Origin: Hydrogenophilales bacterium
GTDB taxonomy: Bacteria > Pseudomonadota > Gammaproteobacteria > Burkholderiales > Eutrophovitaceae
Length of the DNA stretch: 64,000 bases
Assembly: GCA_902627495.1 (NCBI GenBank)
Contig: CACOJS010000002.1
Coordinates: forward strand, 112,212-176,211
Reading direction: 5' to 3'
In this document: positions 1 through 9,040 of the stretch, in pieces
How the letters are laid out: every line of letters begins with the position of its first letter
Numbering within the stretch: position 1 is the first letter of the stretch
The notes under the pieces: generated by a model
What the model was told of the DNA's origin: nothing
Seen by the model: the letters and a program-made list of their open reading frames with translations, nothing else
Database searches by the model: none
Program-made: the position numbers and the translations under genes

Positions 1-28
1 AAGGAGCGGTCACTGATAGCTTCGGGGA

Positions 29-919
29 TTAATTTTTGGTTTCCGACTTGAAGAAAGTAGATAAGGTTGGGAGTAGCACTGAGCCTATTGCAAGCGTTAC
101 CATTGACAATGCACAAAACTCGCGCCAACCCGGAGTTTCGTCCAGCATAATCATGCCACTAAAAACTCCTATGATAGGGATCATAAGTGTTGAAAGTGCA
201 GCAACTCCGGCTGCTGTGTTTGTCGCGATTTTGTACCAAGCCCAGTGACAAAATATCATGGCTACTAAGGTGTTATAGAGTAAACACATTGATGCTAGCA
301 AGCTCCAGGTCCATGGGTTGGTATATTCTAAAATAAGTGCTCCACCAAAAATGGGAAGACCTCCAAGAAGAAGCTGCCAAGCTACAAAAGATGTTGTGCC
401 TAATGACACTGGATACCGTTTCATTAGTACTGTGCCGATTGCCCATGAAACTGCAGCCGCAAGAGCAAGACATGTACCAGTAAGGTTTTCAACATCCAGC
501 ACCAGATCATCACTAATAAGCAGCCCTATGCCTGTAGCCCCCAAGGATAGACCCAAGAGACGATAGTTAGTGAGTTTTTCTTGCAACACGAATATTGATA
601 AAAATACCACCCAGAGAGGCATTGTATAAGCTACGACTGCAGTCTTGCCAGAGTCAAGGTGACTTAACCCGGTTGTCACGAGTATATTCCACAAAAAAAC
701 GTTGAAAAAACTTATTGCACAAAGCCTTTTTGTCTCATTTTTTGGAAAGCTGATTTTGACCTTTCCCATTTTGGCAATTATGAATAAGCCAATAGCCCCA
801 AAAATACAGGCAGTCCCCCTAAAAGTGAGGACTGGAATTTCCTGGATTCCCAATTTCATTACCGGCCAATTCAGACCCCAAAAAATCGACAGAATAAACA
901 ACAGACCCAATAATTTCAT
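29..919 (-). CDS. EamA/DMT family inner-membrane transporter
   Basis: Probable drug/metabolite exporter of the EamA superfamily, with two tandem EamA repeats making about ten membrane helices. The N-terminal helix carries FWGLNWPVMK, typical of the family, and the repeat recurs near the middle (AAAVSWAIGTVLMKRYP). The substrate cannot be read from sequence. The frame stays open to an ATG at 985, but that start would leave only 15 bp to the divergent gene at 1001, too little for two promoters and ribosome sites. I therefore prefer the ATG at 919 (MKLLGLLF), giving 296 residues; neither start has a clear Shine-Dalgarno sequence. Family call is firm; function is open. Confidence 0.85.
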   Translation of the reverse strand: MKLLGLLFILSIFWGLNWPVMKLGIQEIPVLTFRGTACIFGAIGLFIIAKMGKVKISFPKNETKRLCAISFFNVFLWNILVTTGLSHLDSGKTAVVAYTMPLWVVFLSIFVLQEKLTNYRLLGLSLGATGIGLLISDDLVLDVENLTGTCLALAAAVSWAIGTVLMKRYPVSLGTTSFVAWQLLLGGLPIFGGALILEYTNPWTWSLLASMCLLYNTLVAMIFCHWAWYKIATNTAAGVAALSTLMIPIIGVFSGMIMLDETPGWREFCALSMVTLAIGSVLLPTLSTFFKSETKN

Positions 920-1000
920 GGGAAAAATATCGTTCTTAGGTATCACGAAGTTTTTGTTAAAATTAAATTTAGAATTAATTGACATGCTAGTATTATTATC

Positions 1001-1381
1001 ATGATGAAATTTGATTTTCTTAAGTTTATGGTTTTTTGGGGGGTAAATACCCTCTCGTTATGGATAGCTGATGATATTTTTTTAGGTTTAGAGGTTGATG
1101 GTATAAGATCTTTATTTATTTCAGGGTTGCTCTTGGGTTTGGTCAACAGTTTTCTCAAACCCTTGCTAATCATTCTGACTCTCCCGCTAAGTATATTATC
1201 CTTGGGCTTTTCAGTGTTGATTATAAGTGGTTTGATGCTGATTTTTGTGGGTTGGGTTGTTCCAGGTTTTACTGTTAGTTCGTTTTGGACAGGGGTATTT
1301 GCGGCACTCTTTATTTCAATTTTTAGTTTCATAGTAAATGCTCTTATTGGATACAATAAGGTCACTTATCGACGACTGTAA
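1001..1381 (+). CDS. YvlD/phage-holin family small membrane protein
   Basis: A 126-residue protein made almost entirely of four hydrophobic helices, with short polar turns. The pattern LLLGLVNSFLKPLLIILTLP followed by SILSLGFSVLIISGLMLIF matches the YvlD (PF04020) membrane family, sometimes labelled phage holin family 4. The family is widespread in bacteria and has no settled biochemical role; the holin label is historical and there is no phage context here. Two ATG codons sit in tandem at 1001 and 1004. It is divergent from the EamA gene and followed after 22 bp by an MFS gene on the same strand, so they may be co-transcribed. Confidence 0.8.
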   Translation: MMKFDFLKFMVFWGVNTLSLWIADDIFLGLEVDGIRSLFISGLLLGLVNSFLKPLLIILTLPLSILSLGFSVLIISGLMLIFVGWVVPGFTVSSFWTGVFAALFISIFSFIVNALIGYNKVTYRRL

Positions 1382-1403
1382 ATCTTATCAGAGATAAAAA
1401 CAC

Positions 1404-2627
1404 ATGATTCTAAAGTCAAATAGAGCGTTAGTTCAAATTTTCCTGCCCTTTGCTTTTGGCTATTACTTTTCTTATCTCTATCGTAGCGTTAATGCTGTGA
1501 TAGCACCTGATTTAGTGGAAGAGTTCCATCTCTCTGCTCATGAATTAGGTTTATTGACATCAGTTTTTTTTCTGACATTTGCGGCTATTCAAGTGCCAGT
1601 GGGAATGATGTTGGATAGGTATGGACCTCGCTTGACGAATTCTCTATTTCTTATTGTTGGGGCTTTAGGGGCCACTTTATTTTCTATTTCTGACAGTTTT
1701 TTTGATCTAATTTGTGCTCGAGCTCTTATAGGTGCTGGCTTTGCGGCTGCTCTAATGTCAAGTTTTAAAGTGTTTTCAATTTGGTTTCCTGAAAATTGGT
1801 TACCAGTTATGAATGGGTCTGTTCTTTTTTGTGGTGGACTAGGAGCCATCTCAGCAACATTACCAGTGCTTGCCCTTTTAGAGGTGACAGACTGGCGAGG
1901 TATGTTTCTCTTGGCTTCCCTGTGTACAGTAGCTGTAGCAGTAAGCATGTTTTTTTTAGTACCTGAGAAAGAATATCCCAAAAAGCAGATTTCTTTTGTA
2001 ATGCAGGTAAAGGGAGTCGGGTATATTTTTACGTCAAGACTATTTTGGCGGATTGCTACTGCATCGACACTTTTGCAGGGTACAAACCTAGCTGTTCAAA
2101 CGCTCTGGGCTGCTCCTTGGCTTATGGATGTGGCGGGACTCTCTCTTAAAGAGGTCGGAGGTTATCTGCTGATTTTAGGAATCTTTACTATGTTTGGATT
2201 TTTATTTTGGGGTGGGCTGGCAACAAGGTTGTTGGCACAGGGAGTTCAACCGCTGACTATTTTTAAGTGGGGAGGTGGAATATTTCTAATCATTCAAATC
2301 CCATTGGTATTGAATATCAAAGAGGGGTTGGTAGTTATTTGGGCTTGTTATGGCTTTTTTGGAACAGTTGGTAGTTTGGCCTACATAGTCCTTTCTCGTG
2401 GTTTTTCTGCAGAACTTGGGGGTAGGGTAAATACTGCACTAAACCTTTTAGTTTTTTTGGGGGCTTTTGCAATACAATGGGGGGTTGGTGCTATAGTTAA
2501 TTATTGGCCAAATTCCGACGGCGATGGGTATAGCTCTTTGGGATACAGTATAGCATTCGGTTTTTTTTTATTTTTACAACTTCCGGGATACTTATGGGTA
2601 TGCTTAACAGAGGCAAGAGCTCCATAA
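1404..2627 (+). CDS. MFS transporter
   Basis: A 407-residue major facilitator protein with about twelve predicted helices. The motif-A loop between helices 2 and 3 is visible as GMMLDRYGPRLT at about residues 67-78. The N-terminal half (FGYYFSYLYRSVNAVIAPDL) resembles the organic-anion/nitrate-type MFS carriers seen in proteobacteria. The central loop after helix 6 is short. It follows the YvlD-type gene after 22 bp and is followed after 10 bp by a small secreted protein, suggesting a three-gene unit. The substrate is unknown. Family call is secure. Confidence 0.88.
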   Translation: MILKSNRALVQIFLPFAFGYYFSYLYRSVNAVIAPDLVEEFHLSAHELGLLTSVFFLTFAAIQVPVGMMLDRYGPRLTNSLFLIVGALGATLFSISDSFFDLICARALIGAGFAAALMSSFKVFSIWFPENWLPVMNGSVLFCGGLGAISATLPVLALLEVTDWRGMFLLASLCTVAVAVSMFFLVPEKEYPKKQISFVMQVKGVGYIFTSRLFWRIATASTLLQGTNLAVQTLWAAPWLMDVAGLSLKEVGGYLLILGIFTMFGFLFWGGLATRLLAQGVQPLTIFKWGGGIFLIIQIPLVLNIKEGLVVIWACYGFFGTVGSLAYIVLSRGFSAELGGRVNTALNLLVFLGAFAIQWGVGAIVNYWPNSDGDGYSSLGYSIAFGFFLFLQLPGYLWVCLTEARAP

Positions 2628-2637
2628 GAGACGTATT

Positions 2638-3009
2638 ATGCCGAGTCTGAAACTTTTAATCCGTTTTTTTCCTGTGATTTTTGTATTCGCCAAATATGTA
2701 TACGCTGAGGAAGGATATTATACAGGAAAGCTACTTCTCGATGACTTTGCTGTATGTGAGTTAGATCCGAGAGCATATCAATGTGGTCGGGCTGCCGTTT
2801 TTGTTAAGGGTTATGCAAAACGTTTATTGCAGGGAAGAATAAGTCGGACAAAACCATATAAATTATGCATTCCTGAAAACATAGGTGTGGCACAACTGAT
2901 AGAAATTGTAGTACAGTTTTTAAAAATAAATCAGGGCAGGCATGAGGAGTTGGCTTTTTGGCTTGTTCAAGATGCTCTGGTTGAACATTTTATTTGTTCT
3001 AAGAGATAA
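2638..3009 (+). CDS. Rap1a/Tai-like small secreted protein
   Basis: A 123-residue protein with a hydrophobic N-terminal signal sequence (cleavage probably after VYA, about residue 24). The mature part has four Cys residues. It follows the Rap1a/Tai immunity-protein pattern: an early GKLL segment, a central GYAKRLL, then KLCIPENIGVAQLIEIVVQFLK and a C-terminal Cys near the end. Known Rap1a proteins neutralise type VI amidase effectors in the periplasm, but many orphan homologues lack a partner. No effector or secretion gene lies nearby, so an immunity role is not supported here. It sits 10 bp after the MFS gene. Confidence 0.6.
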   Translation: MPSLKLLIRFFPVIFVFAKYVYAEEGYYTGKLLLDDFAVCELDPRAYQCGRAAVFVKGYAKRLLQGRISRTKPYKLCIPENIGVAQLIEIVVQFLKINQGRHEELAFWLVQDALVEHFICSKR

Positions 3010-3030
3010 CAAAAATAGGAAGTTTGATAG

Positions 3031-3056
3031 GGTGTCCCAGAAATCAGGGACTTTGA
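3031..3056 (+). terminator. weak stem-loop after the Rap1a-like gene
   Basis: GTCCC at 3034-3038 pairs with GGGAC at 3047-3051 around an 8-nt loop, followed by a short, interrupted T stretch. It lies 22 bp after the stop at 3009 and before the aldehyde dehydrogenase. The stem is short and the T tract poor, so it is only a possible terminator. Confidence 0.3.
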
Positions 3057-3125
3057 TATGAATTTGTGTGGTGAGTGTTGTTATCAATAATTTCATCTTA
3101 ATCTAAAATCTTTGGAGGTATTTAC

Positions 3126-4568
3126 ATGGTAGAGCAGAAACACTTAATCAATGGGAAATGGATGCCATCGTTAGATGGTGAAACAATCGATGTAGTAAGC
3201 CCCAGTGATGGGATTGTTTTTGCCAAGTTGGCTAGAGGAAAAAAAGGTGATATCGATCTGGCTGTTGGTGCTGCACGAAAAGCGGTTAGCTCGGGTAGTT
3301 GGGCAAAACTTACAGCGGTTGATCGCGGTAGGTTGCTTAGCAGACTTGGTCAAAAGGTGCTTGATAATTTTGAAGAATTAGCTGCTCTCGAAGCTAAGGA
3401 TACAGGAAAACCTCTAATGCAGGCTAAAGCTGACATCACTGCAGCCGCTCGATATTTTGAATACTATGGAGGTGCTGCTGATAAAGTCCATGGGGATACC
3501 ATACCTTTTATGGATGGCTATATGGTTTCAATACTCAGAGAACCACATGGAGTAACTGGGCATATTATTCCGTGGAATTATCCAGCACAGATGTATGGGC
3601 GAAGCCTTGCTCCTGCACTAGCCATGGGTAATGCAGTAGTTTTAAAGCCAGCAGAAGAGGCTTGTATGACATCTATCAGAATGAGTGAGTTGGCAATGGA
3701 TGTGGGTTTTCCGGAAGGTGCTATCAACATCATCACTGGATTAGGAGAGGAGGCTGGAGCGAGCCTTAGTGAGCATCCTGATATCAATTTCTTATCTTTT
3801 ACGGGTTCACCAGAGGTGGGGACCATTGTGCAAACGGCTGCTGCAAAAAATCATGTTGGATGTGTGCTAGAGCTTGGTGGAAAATCACCTCAAATTATTT
3901 TTGAGGACGCGGACATTGAAAGTGCCTTACCTGTCGTTGTTAACGCTATAGTACAAAACGGTGGTCAGACATGTTCGGCGGGTTCGCGGTTAATGTTGCA
4001 GAAATCAGTTTATGATAAATACCTAGAGCTTATAGCTGATAAATTTAAGGAATTAAAAGTTGGTAGCCATGAGATGGACCTAAATTGTGGTCCCCTTATT
4101 TCTACCGTTCAAAAAGAACGGGTTGAAGGTTTTCTTGATCGAGCCAACTCTGACGGAATTAAGGTTGTTGCTGAAGGGACTATTGCCAAAGGGGTTCCTG
4201 AAGGAGGTTATTATGTGAAACCCACTTTGTTCGCGGATGTTCCTCGAGATAATTCGTTGGCGTGTGATGAGGTTTTTGGTCCGGTTTTATCTGCTATTCC
4301 TTTTGATGATGAGAGTGATGCTGTACATTTGGCCAATGCTACCGAATATGGTTTGGTAACTGGAGTTTGGACACGGGATGGTGCTCGACAGATTAGAATG
4401 GCAAAGAATGTTAAGGCAGGCCAGATTTATGTGAATGCCTACGGGGCTGGTGGCGGAATAGAGCTTCCCTTTGGAGGTGTTAAAAAGAGTGGACATGGAA
4501 GAGAAAAAGGTTTTGAGGCACTATACGAGTTTTGTTCCACCAAGACGATTGTCTTTAAGCACGATTAA
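3126..4568 (+). CDS. NAD(P)-dependent aldehyde dehydrogenase
   Basis: A full-length (480 aa) ALDH-superfamily enzyme that oxidises an aldehyde to its acid. The general base Glu249 lies in ELGGKSPQ and the nucleophile Cys283 in GGQTCSAGSR, the usual 34-residue spacing. The cofactor-site motif IPWNYPAQ and the C-terminal PFGGVKKSGHGREKG are also present. The sequence is closest in style to betaine-aldehyde or gamma-aminobutyraldehyde dehydrogenases, but the substrate is not fixed by motifs. A strong ribosome site (GGAGGT) lies 8 bp before the ATG. The gene stands alone, 116 bp after its neighbour. Confidence 0.93.
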   Translation: MVEQKHLINGKWMPSLDGETIDVVSPSDGIVFAKLARGKKGDIDLAVGAARKAVSSGSWAKLTAVDRGRLLSRLGQKVLDNFEELAALEAKDTGKPLMQAKADITAAARYFEYYGGAADKVHGDTIPFMDGYMVSILREPHGVTGHIIPWNYPAQMYGRSLAPALAMGNAVVLKPAEEACMTSIRMSELAMDVGFPEGAINIITGLGEEAGASLSEHPDINFLSFTGSPEVGTIVQTAAAKNHVGCVLELGGKSPQIIFEDADIESALPVVVNAIVQNGGQTCSAGSRLMLQKSVYDKYLELIADKFKELKVGSHEMDLNCGPLISTVQKERVEGFLDRANSDGIKVVAEGTIAKGVPEGGYYVKPTLFADVPRDNSLACDEVFGPVLSAIPFDDESDAVHLANATEYGLVTGVWTRDGARQIRMAKNVKAGQIYVNAYGAGGGIELPFGGVKKSGHGREKGFEALYEFCSTKTIVFKHD

Positions 4569-4594
4569 CTCTGGAATATGCAGTTTTCTTTTTT

Positions 4595-5320
4595 ATGAGG
4601 TTACCAATAGTAAAGCTTTTCCTGGGCTCCATACTCCTGGTCATGGAGTGCAGGACCAGCCTTTTACACTCTCTTTGGGTTCCCACCCTTATGGGTGTTT
4701 TATTATCTTCTTACCAACATTTTTCCATTTTGCAAGAGTCTCGAAATTCCACTAGTGCGTTAATTACAATACTAATTTTCATGCTAACCATCATATTAGC
4801 GGTCAGGAGTTATGGTATTTTTTTAGGTGAAAGAGACGAAAAGGATTATTCGCTAATCTCTTGGACAATGAGAGAAACGAGGTTTCTTTTGATTATGGTG
4901 ATGGTTAGCTTCGGATTTGGTGTACTGACTCTTTTTGTTGGTCTAATGGTGGGTGCAGTCATATTGGATGGCCAGTCCTCTGGCGGCCCATTATTTATCG
5001 CTCTTTTGGTACTACCGGGAGCTTATTTGGCTAGCCGTGTTTTGTTGGTTTTCCCGCTAGTATCAGTGCGGGAAGTAGAGATTCCAGATGCCCTTAAGAT
5101 TGCGTGGAATTTGTCAAAAAATAACGTTTTGGCTATCCTTTTATTGTGTGTTGGAATACCAGCTAGTCTTGCTGTTTGTTTCGCGTTAATGGGTAATGTG
5201 GAAGGCTTAGGGTTGATGTCTGTTATCTTACCTTGGGTAACTATGCCTTTCGAATTCGCAATAATAGCTTTAGTATTTTCACAATTGGAAAGGCTATATA
5301 AAAACGACGAAAAGGTATGA
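4595..5320 (+). CDS. uncharacterised polytopic membrane protein
   Basis: A 241-residue protein with five or six hydrophobic segments and short charged loops; I do not recognise the family. The N-terminal part (about residues 1-70) looks like two helices separated from a longer C-terminal block of three or four. A segment REVEIPDALKIAWNLSKNN between helices resembles the amphipathic linker of DUF975/YciC-like membrane proteins, but that is a loose likeness. It starts 27 bp after the aldehyde dehydrogenase stop and converges on the DAHP synthase with a 12-bp gap. Codon use looks like its neighbours. Confidence 0.6.
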   Translation: MRLPIVKLFLGSILLVMECRTSLLHSLWVPTLMGVLLSSYQHFSILQESRNSTSALITILIFMLTIILAVRSYGIFLGERDEKDYSLISWTMRETRFLLIMVMVSFGFGVLTLFVGLMVGAVILDGQSSGGPLFIALLVLPGAYLASRVLLVFPLVSVREVEIPDALKIAWNLSKNNVLAILLLCVGIPASLAVCFALMGNVEGLGLMSVILPWVTMPFEFAIIALVFSQLERLYKNDEKV

Positions 5321-5332
5321 AAGTAGAAGTTA

Positions 5333-6391
5333 CTATTCCATCTCTTCAAGTTTGGAGGCTGTTTCTAAAAGTAGAGATTTAGTGGCATCCCAGCCCATAC
5401 AGCCATCGGTAATTGATACTCCATAAACTAGGTCCGATATATTGGCTGGAATGGATTGTTTGCCACCAACCAGGTTGCTCTCAAGCATAAACCCTATTAT
5501 TGATTTATTTCCTTGTTCAATTTGTTCCAAACAGCTTCTTAGAACCATGGGTTGTTTTTCAGGATTTTTGTCAGAGTTTGCATGACTGCAGTCGACCATG
5601 ATGTTTGGAGGTAAATTGTTGTTCTCCAGTTGTTGAGTTGCTATCGAGATAGCACTCTGGTCGTAATTGGGTCCGTGATTTCCACCGCGCAGGACTGCAT
5701 GACCATATAGATTCCCTGTTGTTTGGGTAACGGCAATCTGCCCATTCTGATTTATTCCAAGAAAATTGTGTGGTTTCGATACTGATAAGAGTGCGTTTAT
5801 GGCAGTAGATAGACTACCATCGGTACCATTTTTAAACCCTACGGGAGTAGATAGTCCGCTAGCCATCTCTCTATGAGTCTGTGACTCGGTGGTTCGAGCA
5901 CCAATAGCACTCCAACTAATCAAGTCTCCTAGATATTGAGGTGTAATTGGGTCTAATGCTTCAGTACCTGTGGGAAGGCCGATCTCATTTATGTCGATAA
6001 GTAATTTCCGGGCGATTTTTATTCCGGTCTCTACGTCAAAAGAGTCGTTAATATGGGGGTCGTTTATGAGTCCTTTCCAGCCAGTCGTGGTCCTGGGTTT
6101 TTCAAAATAGACTCTCATGACAATATAGATTCTCTTTTTTATCTTATCAGCAAGGACTTTCAGTTTTTCAGCATATTCTAGAGCTGCATCAGGGTCATGG
6201 ATCGAGCATGGCCCAACTACAATAATGAACTTTCTATCCTTCCGATCTAAGATGCTCTCTAGCGTTTTCCTGCTTTGGCTGATAGTTCTGAGAGCTATTT
6301 TACTAGCCGGAAGAGCATCCTTTATGTCGCTTGGTGTGGCCAGTATTTTTTGTGACTTAATATTTACGTTGAAAATTTTATTGTTTGTCAT
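5333..6391 (-). CDS. aroG: 3-deoxy-7-phosphoheptulonate (DAHP) synthase, type I
   Basis: Condenses phosphoenolpyruvate with erythrose 4-phosphate in the first step of the shikimate pathway. The 352-residue length and motifs are those of the AroF/AroG/AroH class: VVGPCSIHDPDAALEYA near residue 60 (the metal-binding Cys is in GPCSIHD), FEKPRTTTGWKG, and DCSHANSDKNP toward the C-terminus. The N-terminal extension of about 45 residues is where feedback-inhibited members bind an aromatic amino acid, but which one cannot be told from sequence. The symbol is generic for this class. It is transcribed away from a 500-bp intergenic region. Confidence 0.93.
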   Translation of the reverse strand: MTNNKIFNVNIKSQKILATPSDIKDALPASKIALRTISQSRKTLESILDRKDRKFIIVVGPCSIHDPDAALEYAEKLKVLADKIKKRIYIVMRVYFEKPRTTTGWKGLINDPHINDSFDVETGIKIARKLLIDINEIGLPTGTEALDPITPQYLGDLISWSAIGARTTESQTHREMASGLSTPVGFKNGTDGSLSTAINALLSVSKPHNFLGINQNGQIAVTQTTGNLYGHAVLRGGNHGPNYDQSAISIATQQLENNNLPPNIMVDCSHANSDKNPEKQPMVLRSCLEQIEQGNKSIIGFMLESNLVGGKQSIPANISDLVYGVSITDGCMGWDATKSLLLETASKLEEME

Positions 6392-6890
6392 AAGTTTTAG
6401 ATATTTGTTTGAGTCTTCCTAATTTATAATGTATTAACAAAGTTTATTTTAGGTTAGAAAAACTAGTTGGCATTAGAAGCTGGCTTTTTATACGAGAAAA
6501 TAGAGGACCATTTATTCAGTCTTTTCCCTACCTGTCTGCTATTCTGAGTCTTTCATAAAAGCATTCCATTTTTTTCTCTTTCAGCGAGCCCGTTCCATGC
6601 TAGCATGTAATACAGGGTTTTTTGTATTCCCCAAAAAATGTTGTCCAAAACCCAACTGGTTTTATCTCAAATCTTTCCCAAATTTTCAAGAGATGTTTAT
6701 CAAATCGGTCATTTAAGGCCATTAATTTCCCCGGTATCGTATAATAAATTCGTAGTTCATATATCATCGTGTTATCTCCTTATAGCGTTCGTTTGTAGAT
6801 CTAGGGTATATTGTCAATACTATGGACAAAGAACTAGTTTAAACTTAGTACTCCGGATTCGGAAATAAATTTAATTTTTAAAGATGACAA
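6392..6890. other. 499-bp intergenic region, no gene recognised
   Basis: This lies between the divergent DAHP synthase and FAH-family genes. It is AT-rich. I see no RNA gene or credible small protein; the open frame at 6638-6868 has no ribosome site and a random-looking composition. Isolated -10-like boxes occur (TATAAT at 6740-6745 on the plus strand, TATAAA on the minus strand before aroG) without good -35 partners. An AATACA/TGTATT inverted repeat surrounds a G3T6 loop at about 6609-6629. The length is unusual for this compact genome. Confidence 0.5.
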
Positions 6891-8117
6891 TTGACGTATG
6901 AGGTATTTTGGGATTTTCCAGTGGTAAATGATATTCTGACACGAGATCTTAAAAGGCTGACTGCTATAGACAGTGGGGATGGGTTGTTTATAGGCAGGGT
7001 GTGGGTACCCGACGAGTCCGGGCCGAGTCCGGTGGTGGTACTAGAAAACCAAGTTTATGATTTTTCGAGACTGACCCCTACTACTAGCGAGCTGTTAAAT
7101 GTCGAAAATTTGGTCCAATATATAGTTAATGCTATTTCTACTCCATGGGTCAGGAAGATTGGGTATGTTCAAGATTTTGTTGAAAACTCTCACTCGGATC
7201 TTAGAAATATAGATTATCCTTTTTTTCTGGCTCCTACTGACTTACAGGCTGTGAGAGCATGTGGTGTGACATTTGTAGCCAGTATGGTGGAGAGAGTTAT
7301 CGAAGAGTTTTCAAATGGAGAGCTCGATAAGGCGGCTGAGATTAGGAAAATGATTTCTCTAGAGGTCGGTGATAACCTTTCAAGTATTGTCCCTGGATCC
7401 GAAGTCGCTAAGAAGCTGAAAGAGTCTTTAATTTCTAGAAACCTTTGGTCTCAGTACCTGGAGGTAGGTATAGGGCCTGATGCTGAGGTTTTTAATAAAG
7501 CCCAGCCCATGGCAGCGGTTGGGGTAGGAGCAGAGATTGGAATAAGATCCGACTCCTCATGGAATAACCCTGAACCCGAAGTGGTCTTGGCTATCAACAG
7601 GGTCGGAACGGTAGTTGGCGCAACTATTGGTAATGATGTGAATCTTAGAGATTTTGAGGGGCGAAGTGCTTTGTTATTAGGAAAGGCAAAAGATAATAAT
7701 GCCAGTTGTGCAATAGGCCCGTTTATAAGGTTGTTTGATGAAAAATATTCGATGGAGGATATTCGAAAGACTAAGCTGACCATTGATGTTCATGGTGTAG
7801 ATGGATTTAGCTTGCGAGGGCATAGTAATTTCTCAGAAATTAGTAGAGATCCGCTTGATTTAGTAAACCAAGCAATCAACAGGAATCATCAATACCCGGA
7901 TGGTCTGGTCCTATTCCTGGGAACACAATTTGCCCCAGTTGTTGATAGAGATGATCCCGGTCAGGGGTTTACGCATAAGCTAGGTGACATCGTATCCATA
8001 TCATGCCCTAGGTTAGGGGTATTAGTAAATCGCATTAATCATTGTGATCATGTCGCTCCATGGTCCTACGGAGTAACTGATTTAATAAAAAATCTTTCAG
8101 AGCGAAAATTAATCTAG
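6891..8117 (+). CDS. fumarylacetoacetate hydrolase (FAH) family protein
   Basis: A 408-residue FAH-superfamily enzyme, probably a hydrolase, dehydratase or decarboxylase acting on a 2-oxo acid in sugar-acid or aromatic catabolism. The N-terminal domain carries GLFIGRVWVPDESGPSPVVV, typical of the AraD1-like subgroup. The C-terminal FAH barrel has EPEVVLAINRVGTVVGATIG and GNDVNLRDFEGRSA, which provide the acidic metal ligands. The frame opens with TTG at 6891; a GTG at 6921 is an alternative start, and the ATG at 6884 is out of frame. It converges on an aldo/keto reductase with a 4-bp overlap of the ends. Confidence 0.85.
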   Translation: MTYEVFWDFPVVNDILTRDLKRLTAIDSGDGLFIGRVWVPDESGPSPVVVLENQVYDFSRLTPTTSELLNVENLVQYIVNAISTPWVRKIGYVQDFVENSHSDLRNIDYPFFLAPTDLQAVRACGVTFVASMVERVIEEFSNGELDKAAEIRKMISLEVGDNLSSIVPGSEVAKKLKESLISRNLWSQYLEVGIGPDAEVFNKAQPMAAVGVGAEIGIRSDSSWNNPEPEVVLAINRVGTVVGATIGNDVNLRDFEGRSALLLGKAKDNNASCAIGPFIRLFDEKYSMEDIRKTKLTIDVHGVDGFSLRGHSNFSEISRDPLDLVNQAINRNHQYPDGLVLFLGTQFAPVVDRDDPGQGFTHKLGDIVSISCPRLGVLVNRINHCDHVAPWSYGVTDLIKNLSERKLI

Positions 8118-9040
8118 ATATTCTCAATTAAAGACTTCATTCTTTTTCGGTTCTTTTTATCCGGAAGTCGCCCATAAGACGCCCCTAAGTTGTCTATCAA
8201 ATGGATCATTTTTCCAGTACCGGGAATCACGCATGTAACTGGTTCATATGAAAGAATGTATTTTAGGAAAAATTGAGCCCAAGAGTTACAATCAAATTCT
8301 TCTGCCCATGGTGGAATCTTTAGATGTTTAGTCTTTCTGAATAATTGGCCTCCACCAAAGGGGCGGTTAATAATTACGGCGTGGTTTGTTTCTCTCGCGA
8401 TTGATAGCAGTCGGTGCTCAGCCTCGGGTTCAATTAGTGAGAAGTTAAATTGAACAAAATCAAACATTTTGAGTTTCATTATTTTCTCTAAGGCGTTGTA
8501 AGCCCCTTCGTGATAATGGGTAATTCCTGTGTATTTTATTCTTCCCGTTTCTTTAAGCTTTGACAGGGTTTTGGCATGCACCTCCCAGTCAACTAGATTA
8601 TGAATTTGAAGGAGATCTATTGTATCGACTTTCATTTTTTTGAAAGAATTAGAAATTTGCGTTCGACCCTGTTCCTCTCCGTGAGTCCATACTTTAGTGG
8701 CATAAAATAGCGACTTATCAACTTTTAGTTTATCTTTAACCGCCCCGATCATCTCTTCGGAGAACCCGTACATGGGTGATGTATCAATAACTTGACCGCC
8801 CCTTGTCAAAAATGTATCTATTAACTCTCCTAGAGCTCTCGAGTTTTTTAAGTTTGGTACCTTATCAAATGTCCGGTAGGTACCAATACCAACAACTGGG
8901 ATACTATTGTTCCCATTCGGAATTTTTCTTGTTATTGGATTTTCTGCATTGGAGTTAGCAACGGTTTTTGTAAATGGTATACCTGATAAAAATATTAAAC
9001 GGGCTATCTGGTTAATGAATTCTCGTCTTTTAAGGTTCAT
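8114..9040 (-). CDS. aldo/keto reductase with a twin-arginine signal
   Basis: A 308-residue AKR-superfamily oxidoreductase. The N-terminus reads NLKRREFINQ followed by a hydrophobic stretch, a good Tat export signal, so the enzyme is probably periplasmic. The catalytic tetrad is visible: Asp and Tyr in DTSPMYGFSEE, Lys in ATKVWTHGEE, and His in QIHNLVDW. The C-terminus has CVIPGTGKM for the cofactor phosphate. Export by Tat allows folded, cofactor-loaded enzymes to cross the membrane. It overlaps the upstream carrier gene by 11 bp, so the two are co-translated. The substrate is unknown. Confidence 0.88.
   Translation of the reverse strand: MNLKRREFINQIARLIFLSGIPFTKTVANSNAENPITRKIPNGNNSIPVVGIGTYRTFDKVPNLKNSRALGELIDTFLTRGGQVIDTSPMYGFSEEMIGAVKDKLKVDKSLFYATKVWTHGEEQGRTQISNSFKKMKVDTIDLLQIHNLVDWEVHAKTLSKLKETGRIKYTGITHYHEGAYNALEKIMKLKMFDFVQFNFSLIEPEAEHRLLSIARETNHAVIINRPFGGGQLFRKTKHLKIPPWAEEFDCNSWAQFFLKYILSYEPVTCVIPGTGKMIHLIDNLGASYGRLPDKKNRKRMKSLIENI

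Noticed and set aside
1001..1381. Prophage remnant suggested by the holin label
   Set aside because: The protein is a YvlD-type chromosomal membrane protein and no other phage gene is nearby.
6638..6868. Open frame of 76 codons in the aroG-FAH spacer
   Set aside because: No ribosome site, composition unlike neighbours, no recognisable motif.
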